64,000 bases of DNA from Rubidibacter lacunae KORDI 51-2 (GTDB lineage Bacteria > Cyanobacteriota > Cyanobacteriia > Cyanobacteriales > Rubidibacteraceae). The translations under genes and the position numbers were made by a program. Position 1 is the first letter of the stretch. Each line of letters starts with the position of its first letter. Shown here piece by piece: positions 56,034 through 64,000 of the stretch. The stretch is from NCBI RefSeq assembly GCF_000473895.1, contig NZ_ASSJ01000017.1:1-64000 (forward strand), read 5' to 3'. A model generated the notes under the pieces. It was given only the letters and a program-made list of their open reading frames with translations, searched no databases and was not told where the DNA came from.

Positions 56034-56495
56034 ATGTCCGACGCACTGCGAGGAATCCTGTGGTTACCGCTCCTTGCCCTGTTCGTCTGGCTGGCGCGAG
56101 CGGGTTGGTGCGAATACCAAAACGTCGAGGCTTACCGGCGTTGGTCTGCTTCTTTCGAACGCGCCAAGTACGACATCTATGCGGTCTTGGGGCAGAAAGG
56201 TGCACTTGTGACGTGGGGTAAACCCGCGCGACCCGTTCCTGCCGACATAGAATCTTTCTCCCTTGCCGACGTGGAGGCCGTTCAACTCCTCGTCGACGAG
56301 CGACCCACCAACCCCAGCACGGCACCCGAGCAAGGTAAAGCCGCGATTGCCTTTGCACTGAGCGATCGAACGATCGCCGTGCCATTTACGCAACCGCGCC
56401 TCGCCGCCCGTTGGACTGAAGTTCTGCAACAAGAATGGCAGCTATGGCATACCGACTCGACAAACCCCAGTTCCTTCAACCAGTCAGACGCCTGA
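56034..56495 (+). CDS. Conserved hypothetical protein, membrane-anchored
   Basis: From the ATG at 56034 (AAGGAG about 25 bp upstream) the 153-aa product has one N-terminal helix (about 6-25; GILWLPLLALFVWLARAGW) and a soluble domain (VLGQKGALVTWGKP, VEAVQLLVDERP, TIAVPFTQPRLAARWTEVLQ). The frame continues upstream to 55944 without conserved sequence. Its 3' end overlaps the lipoprotein frame that follows by up to 61 bp. No family recognised. Confidence 0.72.
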   Translation: MSDALRGILWLPLLALFVWLARAGWCEYQNVEAYRRWSASFERAKYDIYAVLGQKGALVTWGKPARPVPADIESFSLADVEAVQLLVDERPTNPSTAPEQGKAAIAFALSDRTIAVPFTQPRLAARWTEVLQQEWQLWHTDSTNPSSFNQSDA

Positions 56496-57295
56496 GCGCG
56501 GTCGCCCTATGCGGAGCGCTTGCCGGCACGGTCTTATCTTGCCAGCGATTGCCGCATGGTAGGGAACCAACAGACCCCCGCCCCGCCCCGCCGTCAGCAT
56601 CCGTGCCCGAGACATCTGAGGCGCAAGATACCACCTGTCCGCAACCTCCAGCCGATTTCGTACCGACCCTCGTGCCGCCGCCCCCGGAGCTTTTTTGGGA
56701 GCAATTTGACTTTCGCATCCGCTCGATCGCAACCGATGCTGAGACCGTGCGCTTCGTTTCGCCGGGGCAAGATTTCGTGTTTTGTCGGGGCGATCGCGTT
56801 TGGCAGATTTTTCCCAGTACTTGGAAGCGTGCTCCCGAGCAAGACTGGGAGAGTTATTCCGCCGAGCTAGCCGATCCCCCCTTTGCAACGATCGAGCTAG
56901 ACGGTCGGACTTATCGGTATCGCGTTCTGTTGGACCCCAACCCGTTTTCGGATGTCCAGGGTGTACGAGAGCGTGCGGTCTTCGAGCTACAGACTCCCGA
57001 CAGCGACGCGCTTCGGCGTACCGTCCTCTACACCCAAGCAGAGGTCGAGCGCTCAGGCGGCCTTGGAATGGGCATACCGCGCGTGACGGCCGCCGAAATC
57101 ACACCGGCGGGCGATCGCCTGGTGTGGTCGATAGCTTTCTCGCAAGGGGAAGGCGATACCGGCATTGCGACGCTGGCGAGCTACACGCCCGGTGAAAATG
57201 CCCTGGTTCTCCTGCAGCCCGAGGCAATCGCCGACCAGCAGATTACCGATGTCGCGATCGCATCTACCGAGATCGTCGCAATGCTCCGCCCATAG
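56435..57295 (+). pseudogene. Lipoprotein gene, 5' part (interrupted by a tnpB element)
   Basis: The frame encodes an N-terminal lipoprotein signal (ALCGALAGTVLSC, lipobox LSC) and about 240 residues rich in beta strands, ending QQITDVAIASTEIVAMLRP at 57295. The 3' part of the same gene seems to resume after the tnpB element (58724-59509). The two halves share style and frame, and read like one long beta-propeller-type protein (GTQISGEGNPFLPG, LVAYRPGTANPLLIYHL). Starts at 56435 or 56444 are both possible; they overlap the preceding gene. Each half might still be translated, but neither looks complete. Confidence 0.6.
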
Positions 57296-57352
57296 CCGAA
57301 GGCTTGGGGGGTGGTGAAGCGGCGCACGACCGAAGGGAGTAATTTAGCCAAG

Positions 57353-57380
57353 CCTAAGAAGCAAATATTTATTTCTTAGG
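57353..57380 (+). repeat. Hairpin at the left end of the tnpB element
   Basis: CCTAAGAA (57353-57360) pairs with TTCTTAGG (57373-57380). It lies 14 bp before the tnpB ATG. Subterminal hairpins of this kind mark the left end of IS200/IS605-family elements. It could also be a terminator for upstream transcription. Confidence 0.5.
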
Positions 57381-57393
57381 ATATGATGGTTTC

Positions 57394-58647
57394 ATGCTAA
57401 ACATGACGTGGGAATTTAAGCTAGAGCCAACCGCCGAGCAGGTTTCAGAGATTGAGTGCATGTTGGATGTGTGCCGCAATGTCTGGAACTTTGCACTGCG
57501 GGAGCGCAAAGACTGGCTGGATTCTCGCAAATCTCCAGTGAATGCGTGTTCGATTCGGCAAGAGTTCATCTTGCCTGCGGATGCGCCATTTCCCAGCTAT
57601 GCACGACAGTGCAAGTCACTGACTGCGGCAAAAGCTGATTTCCCCAGACTCAAGACCGTTAATGCCCAGGTGCTTCAACAAGTTATCCGAAAGCTGGAAG
57701 CGGCTTGGGAGTCGTGGCGATTGAAGCGGTCGGGGATCCCACGATTTAAGAAGCCCAATCGAATGCGTAGCTTTGTCTTCCCTCAGATGCTCAAAAACTG
57801 CATCACAGACGAGGGAGTTAGGCTGCCGCAGTTGGGTCTTGTCAGGGTTCGGTGGTCGCGGGAAATCCCCGACCTGTTCGAGGTCAAGCAATCTCGGATT
57901 GTGCGTAAAGCCTCTGGGTATTTTGTCATGCTTAGTCTTCAGGCTGATGTTGATATTCCCGTTGTTGCTCCTCATGGGCATCCGGTGGGGATCGATGTTG
58001 GCTTGGAATACTTTCTTTCGACTTCCGATGGAGAACAGGTCAAACGACCTCGCTTTTTCAACAATCTGCACCGCAAGCTGAAATTGCTGCAACGCCGATT
58101 GAAGACTAAGCAAAAGGGGTCAGCCAACTGGCTAAAGCTCCACAAGAAGATTGCGAGAGTTCATCAACGCATTGCCGATGCCCGCAAAGACTGGCATTTC
58201 AAGCTAGCACATCACCTCTGCGACGATGCAGGGATAGTGTTTGTGGAAGCTCTCGACTTCCGCATTATGGCCAAAGGGATGCTGGGCAAACACACGCTGG
58301 ATGCTGGGCTAGGGCAGTTTGTGAATCAAATCCTGCCGTGGGTATGTTGGAAACGCGATGTGTATTACGGCAAGGTTGATGCGCGGGGCACGTCTCAGGA
58401 GTGTCCAGATTGTGGTGTAGAGGTTCGCAAAGATCTCTCAACTCGAATTCATCACTGTGACAACTGCGGGTCAATCAAGCCCCGTGATGTGGCCAGTGGA
58501 CAAGTCATTTCTTCCCGTGGGCAACGGGTGATTGAAACTGCCTGTGAAGGGGCTGCGGCGGGGGCTGAGGTCACTCAGTCTAGCTGGCACCTGTTGAAGC
58601 AGGAAATCTTTGGGGTGACCCAGGGAATCTCCCTGCATACTCGATAG
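57394..58647 (+). CDS. tnpB: TnpB, RNA-guided nuclease of an IS200/IS605-type element
   Basis: The 417-aa protein has an N-terminal helix-turn-helix-like domain (WEFKLEPTAEQVSEIECML), the RuvC-like core and a zinc finger. The catalytic acids are D201 (GIDVGL), E285 (VFVEALDF) and D365 (PRDVAS); the zinc cysteines are CPDC and CDNC. These fit a potentially active nuclease, though the usual DRDxNAAxN is replaced by PRDVASGQVI. No tnpA is present, so the element is of the tnpB-only (IS1341-like) type. A guide (omega) RNA, if made, would span the 3' end of tnpB and the right end at about 58500-58665. ATG at 57394; a second ATG lies 3 codons later. Confidence 0.9.
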   Translation: MLNMTWEFKLEPTAEQVSEIECMLDVCRNVWNFALRERKDWLDSRKSPVNACSIRQEFILPADAPFPSYARQCKSLTAAKADFPRLKTVNAQVLQQVIRKLEAAWESWRLKRSGIPRFKKPNRMRSFVFPQMLKNCITDEGVRLPQLGLVRVRWSREIPDLFEVKQSRIVRKASGYFVMLSLQADVDIPVVAPHGHPVGIDVGLEYFLSTSDGEQVKRPRFFNNLHRKLKLLQRRLKTKQKGSANWLKLHKKIARVHQRIADARKDWHFKLAHHLCDDAGIVFVEALDFRIMAKGMLGKHTLDAGLGQFVNQILPWVCWKRDVYYGKVDARGTSQECPDCGVEVRKDLSTRIHHCDNCGSIKPRDVASGQVISSRGQRVIETACEGAAAGAEVTQSSWHLLKQEIFGVTQGISLHTR

Positions 58648-58723
58648 GGTTGCTGGGAGAGGATGTCAATTTCTGGGCACGCAAATCAGTGGCGAGGGCA
58701 ATCCCTTTCTTCCGGGAGTCGGG

Positions 58724-59509
58724 TTGGTGGCGTATCGTCCCGGTACGGCCAATCCCCTCCTCATCTATCACCTCCGCAATAGCCCGATCGTCGGCGCGAT
58801 CGTCAGCCATCTATCGCTTGATGGTGAAATTTTGTGGGTCGGCACTGGCAACGGTATCTGCGCGGTAGGGTGGCAGCGTATCGAGTATGCAAATGCTTGG
58901 GAGTGCTGGCGCGTGGCCCTCCAAGCCGAGTTACCCGTTGAGGGCATCACTCTTTACAAGTCATTGTTGAGCGGGGAAACGGGCGCGTCATTGACTCCAG
59001 ATTACGAAACTGAGACGGTGGAAGTGCTATGGGAGTCGCCACTGGATTACGATTTCTCGGCAACACGCTATGAAGTTCGCTATGCGTCGGGTTTTGCAGT
59101 GGAACTGCCCGAAACCGGTGCGTCGACATGGTCGGAGTTATACGGCGATCGCGGCCGGGTCGACAGCAACCGCCTGCCACCGGTCAATTGGGACGGATTG
59201 GCTTGGCGATGGAACGGCGAGCGCTTCGTGCGTGGATTCGACGCGATCGCACTCAATTACGTCGGGTTAGGTCCAGCGGGAATCGCTAACTTTCAGGACT
59301 TCGATCCAGAACGCCCGGTAGATGTTTATGCCTTGCGGGGCGACTTGCAGCTCGATCGCCTGACGAATGACAGTACTAGCCTGACTTATTTCTCCGGTTG
59401 GGTTGATGCGGACGAGCTCGTTCCTCGTGCGAGCCTAGTTCCCGTGCAGTTTCCGAAGTCCCCGCAACCGAATCCCCTCATCGCCGTTGCTAAGGAACTG
59501 AGAAGATAG
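58724..59509 (+). pseudogene. Lipoprotein gene, 3' part
   Basis: The frame is open from at least 58640 and reads QFLGTQISGEGNPFLPG before the TTG at 58724, so the annotated start is only nominal. About 260 residues follow, beta-rich, with GEILWVGTGNGICAVGW and ETVEVLWESPLDYDFSATRY; the end is NPLIAVAKELRR. It continues the protein begun at 56435 and has no start signal of its own. The 58-bp stretch between the tnpB stop and the first recognisable residues includes the element's right end. Confidence 0.6.
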
Positions 59510-59660
59510 GAGACCGATCCCATCGAGTGGAAGGTAGCTGAAGGCAGATCGGATGCTGAGAGTTACCTGTTCGGCACCTGGCTGACGGACAGAACGCCTG
59601 AAAACCCTGCCATACTGTCATTGCGGCATACTAAAATGAGTCGCCGACCACTGAGGGGGT

Positions 59661-59960
59661 ATGCCCGCTTCCCTACTTGTTTGCAGCCAACTGTTTGCTT
59701 GGTTGCAACAGCACTTTCGCCACCAAGACCTGCGTCACCTCATTACCTTGGCTTGGATGGTTCTGGGTCTCATTGGCAGCGCACGGTTGAACCTCATCGC
59801 CTGAGAAGCCCACGTTCGCAGTCGCTCCCAGCAGGGCCCAGAACTCCTAGTGTCGCTGGCACCGCTTTTTAATAACCCTCGCATTCCCGTGCCAGCGCAC
59901 CTCGGAAAATTGCTGGATTGTGACGTGCCGGCGGCTGAAATGCTACATGCTGCCCTGCCG
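59661..59960 (+). pseudogene. IS4-type transposase relic (N-terminal)
   Basis: From ATG 59661 the frame reads LFAWLQQHFRHQDLRHLITL then AWMVLGLIGSARLNLIA, an internal stop, EAHVRSRSQQGPELLVSLA and FNNPRIPVPAHL. This is the N-terminal pattern of cyanobacterial IS4-type transposases (RHxxLAWMVxGxIxSxxxxL...W). It is truncated and interrupted. Confidence 0.6.
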
Positions 59961-60157
59961 ACCTTCTTCGGTCTTGAGAAAATTATCGAGGTGCCTGCAC
60001 ATAAAGCTAACGCATCGTTATTTCGACTGGGTGCATGTCACAATTCTTGGGAGAAAAATCGGAAGCTGCCTAAGCCCGGAAACAGTCTAAGTTGCCCAAA
60101 CTAGCTTGTTTTTATTGCACTGCGAGGAGTCTTGCACGCTGGTGCAGAATTATCGTT

Positions 60158-60415
60158 CTAGAAGGTGACACGCACCCGTAGTTGTCGCGCGCGGTGGATC
60201 GTGCGATCGCCTACGGGTATGGGTCGCGTCCCACAGCGCCCGAGCTTGAGCAATACGACGCCGAGTTCTTCCTATAAAGGGGAGATTGCGTGGTTGATGT
60301 TCGACAGGGACAAGTCCAGTTACAGCGCTGCTTCGCTGAAGTTCCCACAATCGGCTTCTGCAACCAGGGCGCGCAGCTGAGAAACCTTTAACCAGTAGGG
60401 GACGATCCCGCTCAT
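60158..60415 (-). pseudogene. LysR-type regulator relic (DNA-binding domain)
   Basis: On the reverse strand from ATG 60415 the frame reads WLKVSQLRALVAEADCGNFSEAAL, stop, LDLSLSNINHAISPL, stop, EELGVVLLKLGRCGTRPIPVGD. This is a LysR-family winged helix with two internal stops, in one frame, and no effector domain. Dead gene fragment. Confidence 0.7.
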
Positions 60416-60503
60416 CCGAACCGTCCTGCCCCAGGTCTCGGCACGATATCAATGGTTTGCAACCTCGGCATGTTGGGTGCAAGCAAGATCGATGTATTTA
60501 TTA

Positions 60504-60980
60504 CTATTCGAGCACGATCGCGCCCGGCAGATAGTCCAGCAGTGTTAGTCGGTAACCATCCCGGATTGCAGATGGCGTACGGACGAGATCTCGAGAACTA
60601 TCGGCGTTCGAGACGGACTCAGGTGGCGCGCCTACCAGCTTCTGCGCGCGGACAAGCGCCACGTCGAAGCGACAGGTGCAGTCGGCCAGGTGGGGATGTT
60701 CGGCGAGAAAACACCTGGCTGCCAACCACAATTTGCGTTGCTTGGCTGGCGCGATCGCTAATAGTCCGTCGGCATCCCAACTGGCGCGCCCGCGAGTCTT
60801 CACTTCCACAAATGCCAGGGTCACACCGCCAGGGCGATCGGCAACCGGTCGGGAGACGACAAGATCGAGTTCGCCCCCGCGACAGTGCCAGCGGCGCGCG
60901 CGTACGTCCCAACCTCGCCCGCTCAACCAACCGGCAACGAACTGCTCTCCAAGCTCTCCGAGTGCGTTTGAACGTGCCAT
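60504..60980 (-). CDS. YraN family protein (UPF0102)
   Basis: The 158-aa product of the YraN family, a restriction-endonuclease-like fold. The N-terminus reads ALGELGEQFVAGWLSGRGWDV (in part), followed by the nuclease-type motif GGELDLVV and TLAFVEVKTR (the E-D...ExK pattern). ATG at 60980. Cellular role is not settled; some members have been linked to DNA uptake or repair. It stands alone, beside the decayed region and upstream of tRNA-Leu on the same strand. Confidence 0.88.
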   Translation of the reverse strand: MARSNALGELGEQFVAGWLSGRGWDVRARRWHCRGGELDLVVSRPVADRPGGVTLAFVEVKTRGRASWDADGLLAIAPAKQRKLWLAARCFLAEHPHLADCTCRFDVALVRAQKLVGAPPESVSNADSSRDLVRTPSAIRDGYRLTLLDYLPGAIVLE

Positions 60981-61116
60981 TGGTCATTAACTCGTAACTT
61001 CGGTGCCCGCAACGCGCATGCGGCAACAATCGCGCCTGAAGCTGGATATCGAGTTTACCGCACCGCCTCCCGTCCGGTTGCCTCGAAACTCGTCCTCGAA
61101 AACTCCCTAAAAACTA

Positions 61117-61148
61117 TTGGAGGCGACCGCTGCAGCGGTCGCCTCCAA
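61117..61148 (-). terminator. Perfect 32-bp palindrome, terminator of tRNA-Leu
   Basis: TTGGAGGCGACCGCTG is followed directly by its exact complement. On the reverse strand it comes 38 bp after tRNA-Leu and runs into TAGTTTTTAG, i.e. a U tract, so it should terminate the tRNA transcript. Confidence 0.8.
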
Positions 61149-61186
61149 CTTGATACCGATTCGGTATGCTTTGCGCCTTCGAATGA

Positions 61187-61270
61187 TGCGGAACCGGGGA
61201 CTTGAACCCCGACAGGAAAACTCCCACTAGAACCTGAATCTAGCGCGTCTACCAATTCCGCCAGTTCCGC
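61187..61270 (-). tRNA. tRNA-Leu(CAG)
   Basis: 84 nt on the reverse strand, with acceptor GCGGAAC/GTTCCGC and discriminator A, D loop with GGTAGACGC, anticodon arm CTAGA-TTCAGGT-TCTAG giving anticodon CAG, a long variable arm (TGGGAGTTTTCCTGTC) typical of tRNA-Leu, and T arm GGGG-TTCAAGT-CCCC. CCA is not encoded. Confidence 0.96.
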
Positions 61271-61765
61271 TCATAACTTCTGACGCGATTTTCCATCATT
61301 CCACAAGAATCTCAGGGTGTCAAGAGCAGCGAGGTAGGGCCGCGAGCGGGGTATCTCCAAATCCATGCTGTAGTTTCGCAATAACGGGGACTCGAGTTCG
61401 GCTAATTGAGAATGAATCCGATCCCTCACACCTTCCATTACATGGAATAAATTGCTAAAGATCGATCCTTATTGGAGCGTAGGTGAGTTTTATTTCCACT
61501 GTTGGCGGGTTGGGGGAATGTTAACGGGTAGGAGATCGCGAAGCAAGTCGGGATTCTATTGCCGATCGCGCGAAGTGTTGGGGTCTGGCACGCCAATGTG
61601 GTCCGATCCGCAATCTTTAAGCTCAATAAGGCGCGATCGGACGCCCGTTCTTGAGAATAAGAGTATAGATTCGCACGCGCCCTTTGCCTGAGAGTGAAGT
61701 GGGGAATACTAGACAATACATGGCTTTCCGGTAGAATCGGAACAAATTTTGCCCCGCGCTCGTAC

Positions 61766-61801
61766 ATAGTGTCAGAGATCTATCTATAGTGTCAGAGGTC
61801 T
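61766..61801 (+). repeat. Direct repeat upstream of murA
   Basis: ATAGTGTCAGAGATCT (61766) and ATAGTGTCAGAGGTCT (61786) differ at one base and are spaced 20 bp start to start, about two helical turns. They end 20 bp before the murA ATG. Confidence 0.75.
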
Positions 61802-61819
61802 GTGGTGGAGGATAGAGCC

Positions 61820-63169
61820 ATGAACGTGTCATCGAGTTCCGCGGCCCCAACGCACCTTAATGCCAGTGAGTCCGCGCTCAAAATCTGGGGGGGAACACCC
61901 CTGAGCGGCCACGTCAGAGTAAGCGGTGCCAAAAATTCCGCCCTCGTAATTATGGCTGGGACGCTCTTGTGTCCGGAGCCCTGCCGCCTGAGTAACGTGC
62001 CTTCGCTGGTGGATGTGGCGCGCATGGGTCAGATGCTGAGCGCGCTCGGCGTGCGGGTCGAGCGAAACGGCGACGTGCTCGACATCGATGCCAGTCACCT
62101 CCACTCTGCTACTGCTCCCTATGAAGTAGTCTCGAAATTGCGCGCTAGCTTCTTTGCAATTGGACCGCTATTAGCGCGATATGGTTCGGCTCAGATTCCG
62201 ATGCCTGGCGGCTGCGCAATCGGTACGCGGCCGGTCGACCTGCACGTGCGCGGGTTGCAGCAGCTAGGCGCACACGTTCGTATCGAGCACGGCATTGTCT
62301 ACGCCAGCCTAGCCGGACGCAATTGCCGCTTGAAGGGCGCGCGTATTTATTTGGACTATCCCAGTGTCGGCGCGACAGAAACGCTGCTAATGGCAGCCAC
62401 TCTTGCCGAGGGCGAGACGATTATTGAAAATGCCGCCCAAGAACCAGAGGTTATCGACTTGGCAAACTTCTGCCGGTCGATGGGCGCGCGCATTCGCGGA
62501 GCGGGGACAAAGGAAATCGCGATCGTTGGAACGCCGCGGCTGCACGGGACGGAATACGCGATTGTGCCCGATCGCATCGAAGCTGGAACGTTGCTCATCG
62601 CTGGGGCGATCGCCCGTTCGGAAATTAGCCTGTCACCAGTGGTGCCGGAACACCTATCGCCAGTTATCGCCAAGCTGCAGGAAGTCGGTCCGCAAGTCGT
62701 GCGCGATGCCGAAGACTGCTTGCGCGTTTTGCCGGCAGAGTTACACGCGACGGACATTGAAACCCTGCCGTATCCAGGCTTTCCAACCGATATGCAGGCA
62801 CAGTTCACGGCGCTGTTGGCTTTGGCAGAGGGGGATAGTGTCGTCACGGAAACGGTTTTCGAGAACCGCATGGGACATGTTGCCGAGTTGGCGAGGATGG
62901 GAGCGGACATGCGCGTACGCGGTCGACACGCCCTGATTCGCGGCGTTCCAACGCTGACGGGTGCGCCCGTGATGGCCACCGATCTGCGCGCATCGGCAGC
63001 CTTGGTACTGGCCGGTCTGGCGGCGAAGGATGTCACCATCGTGCAAGGATTGCATCACCTCGATCGCGGCTATGAACACCTCGATGGCAAGTTGCGGAAG
63101 CTAGGCGCGCGCATGGAACGCATGGCGATGGCTGCTGATGAAGTTGTTGCAGCCGTTCCTGCCTCGTAA
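61820..63169 (+). CDS. murA: UDP-N-acetylglucosamine 1-carboxyvinyltransferase
   Basis: Adds enolpyruvate from PEP to UDP-GlcNAc, the first committed step of peptidoglycan synthesis; fosfomycin target. The motif [17 protein letters not shown], with the conserved Lys and Asn, lies near residue 35; [15 protein letters not shown] carries the catalytic Cys loop; the C-terminal motif [16 protein letters not shown] is typical. ATG at 61820 has a GGAGG 8 bp upstream; the GTG at 61802 is less likely. About 449 aa, slightly longer than E. coli. A direct repeat precedes it. Confidence 0.96.
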   Translation: MNVSSSSAAPTHLNASESALKIWGGTPLSGHVRVSGAKNSALVIMAGTLLCPEPCRLSNVPSLVDVARMGQMLSALGVRVERNGDVLDIDASHLHSATAPYEVVSKLRASFFAIGPLLARYGSAQIPMPGGCAIGTRPVDLHVRGLQQLGAHVRIEHGIVYASLAGRNCRLKGARIYLDYPSVGATETLLMAATLAEGETIIENAAQEPEVIDLANFCRSMGARIRGAGTKEIAIVGTPRLHGTEYAIVPDRIEAGTLLIAGAIARSEISLSPVVPEHLSPVIAKLQEVGPQVVRDAEDCLRVLPAELHATDIETLPYPGFPTDMQAQFTALLALAEGDSVVTETVFENRMGHVAELARMGADMRVRGRHALIRGVPTLTGAPVMATDLRASAALVLAGLAAKDVTIVQGLHHLDRGYEHLDGKLRKLGARMERMAMAADEVVAAVPAS

Positions 63170-63631
63170 CGAAAATGGACAGCGATCGCCGCGCGGCTGC
63201 AATGGGTTAACATCCGACCATTGCGCTTGTCCGGGACGTCAATCGACCCGGACGATTCTGCTGCCACTAGGCGATCGCTACACTCCAATGTGAATCTTGA
63301 CCCCGAGCTTCCGTGCCGCGCTCGGGCAACGTTTCCTCAGTCTTTCGCCTTGCCGTTGCTGACTCTGCGAGGTGCAAGCGCCATCGCTAGCTATGATTTG
63401 TCGCCAGCTTACAACGCGCAAATCGACCTACCGACAGATGCTTTCTTGCAGCAGTTTGCCTGCCGGAGCACCCCCAACTCGATTCGGCATCTTGGCATTA
63501 TTAGTTGTCTCGTTTCAGCGGTCTGGGCGGGTCCTCCTCAACGGGCGTTAAACGTTTGCCTGCGCGACGCGGCTGCCGAGGTTATCGAGAACCGACTAGC
63601 ATAGGTCCGAGAGAGCACTGGAGCGATCGCT
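63170..63631. other. 462-bp gap
   Basis: A 127-aa forward frame (63221-63604) has no relatives I recognise and looks non-coding in composition; otherwise nothing seen. Confidence 0.35.
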
Positions 63632-63835
63632 ATGGAAGGTTTTTGGGAAAACGTGTTGCGCTATCCGCGCTACTTCATCACAATTTCACTCGGCATTTTT
63701 TTTGCCCTGTTCGAGCGCCTGCGCCCGCTCTTGCAGCGGCCCTCAACGGCCATCGCCTTAGTCGGCGCCATTGTCGGTGGATTTGCATTTATCGCCTTTA
63801 CCCTCCAGGCTATGCTCGGCTACTCTGCACCGTAG
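63632..63835 (+). CDS. DUF751 family small membrane protein
   Basis: The 67-aa protein begins MEGFWENVLRYPRYFITISLG and has two membrane helices (about 12-25 and 40-62; VGAIVGGFAFIAFTLQAMLG). This is the DUF751 (Ycf33-like) family of cyanobacteria and plastids, normally found just before rbfA as here (92 bp). ATG at 63632. Function unknown. Confidence 0.9.
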   Translation: MEGFWENVLRYPRYFITISLGIFFALFERLRPLLQRPSTAIALVGAIVGGFAFIAFTLQAMLGYSAP

Positions 63836-63927
63836 CGTGAAGAGCTTCGTTATGCTGGGTGTCGGGCCGTCGGTCACGGACGCACGGACAGTCGCGCCCT
63901 TGCAGCCCATCTAAGGAGTATCGGAGC

Positions 63928-64000
63928 GTGGCTACTAATCGTCGCATCGCACGTGTTGCATCGCTGATCCAGCGCGAGGTCAGCCAAATGCTAACCAGTG
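63928..64000 (+). CDS. rbfA: Ribosome-binding factor A, 5' part
   Basis: The GTG at 63928, with AAGGAG 9 bp upstream, begins ATNRRIARVASLIQREVSQML, the typical N-terminus of RbfA, a 30S subunit maturation factor. The window ends after 24 codons. Its position after the DUF751 gene supports the call. Confidence 0.88.
   Translation, partial: MATNRRIARVASLIQREVSQMLTS

Noticed and set aside
63221-63604. 127-aa frame between murA and the DUF751 gene
   Set aside because: Composition is not protein-like and no relatives are recognised.

Overview
The window comes from a cyanobacterial chromosome. It carries psaM (30 aa, reverse strand near 55.75 kb), psb28, a DUF751 gene followed by rbfA, the thylakoid cytochrome c assembly pair ccdA/ccs1, and the palindrome GCGATCGC (HIP1) at high density over most of its length. 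I do not name a species. No CRISPR array and no rRNA operon were seen.

Layout. 1-6.8 kb: an accessory block with a type II thioesterase, an AraC/PchR-type regulator behind a Fur-like site, a truncated ketoacyl synthase III, a frameshifted sucrase/ferredoxin-like gene, an EntS-like MFS exporter, an IS5-type relic and small unknown ORFs. It ends at 6809-6855 in the exact 3' half of a tRNA-Pro(GGG), the usual scar of an element integrated in a tRNA gene. 7-19 kb: housekeeping genes (ribE, bifunctional nuclease, Fe-S aldo/keto reductase, pyrR, radical SAM, GPH transporter, fni, surE, YrhK-like, M61 peptidase, Crp-like regulator). 19-24 kb: a WD40 protein that looks like the C-terminal part of a larger receptor, ccdA-ccs1, and an IS1-type relic. 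24.2-27.7 kb: a triple-repeat Pho box followed by phnD-phnC-phnE and a methyltransferase gene. 28.6-33 kb: a protein with a Lys/Ala-rich tail, a zinc-ribbon protein, dnaX, and a coiled-coil protein with an HEPN-like C-terminal motif.

33.5-50.7 kb is the most striking section. A second Pho-box-like cluster precedes a 2554-aa protein that combines a CHRD domain, a phytase-like domain, an ExeM/NucH-type nuclease and a 5'-nucleotidase-type module with an RTX-like tail. A second RTX/cadherin-like/DUF4114 protein follows, then a parvulin-type PPIase, a HetC/HlyB-like ABC exporter with an N-terminal cyclic-nucleotide-binding-like domain, and an HlyD adaptor. My reading is a phosphate-starvation secretion locus in which giant phosphorus-scavenging exoenzymes are encoded beside their own type I export machinery. 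With phnDCE 9 kb upstream, the window holds two predicted Pho-regulated units.

51-64 kb: psb28, a glycosyltransferase, a PPC-domain protein, tRNA-Asp, small conserved cyanobacterial proteins, psaM, a lipoprotein gene apparently split by a tnpB-only IS200/IS605-type element, a graveyard of IS4-type and LysR relics, a YraN family gene, tRNA-Leu, murA, the DUF751 gene and the start of rbfA. Two 212-bp non-coding MITE-like copies in opposite orientation (27985-28196 and 50913-51124) share ends and each has a 4-bp target duplication.
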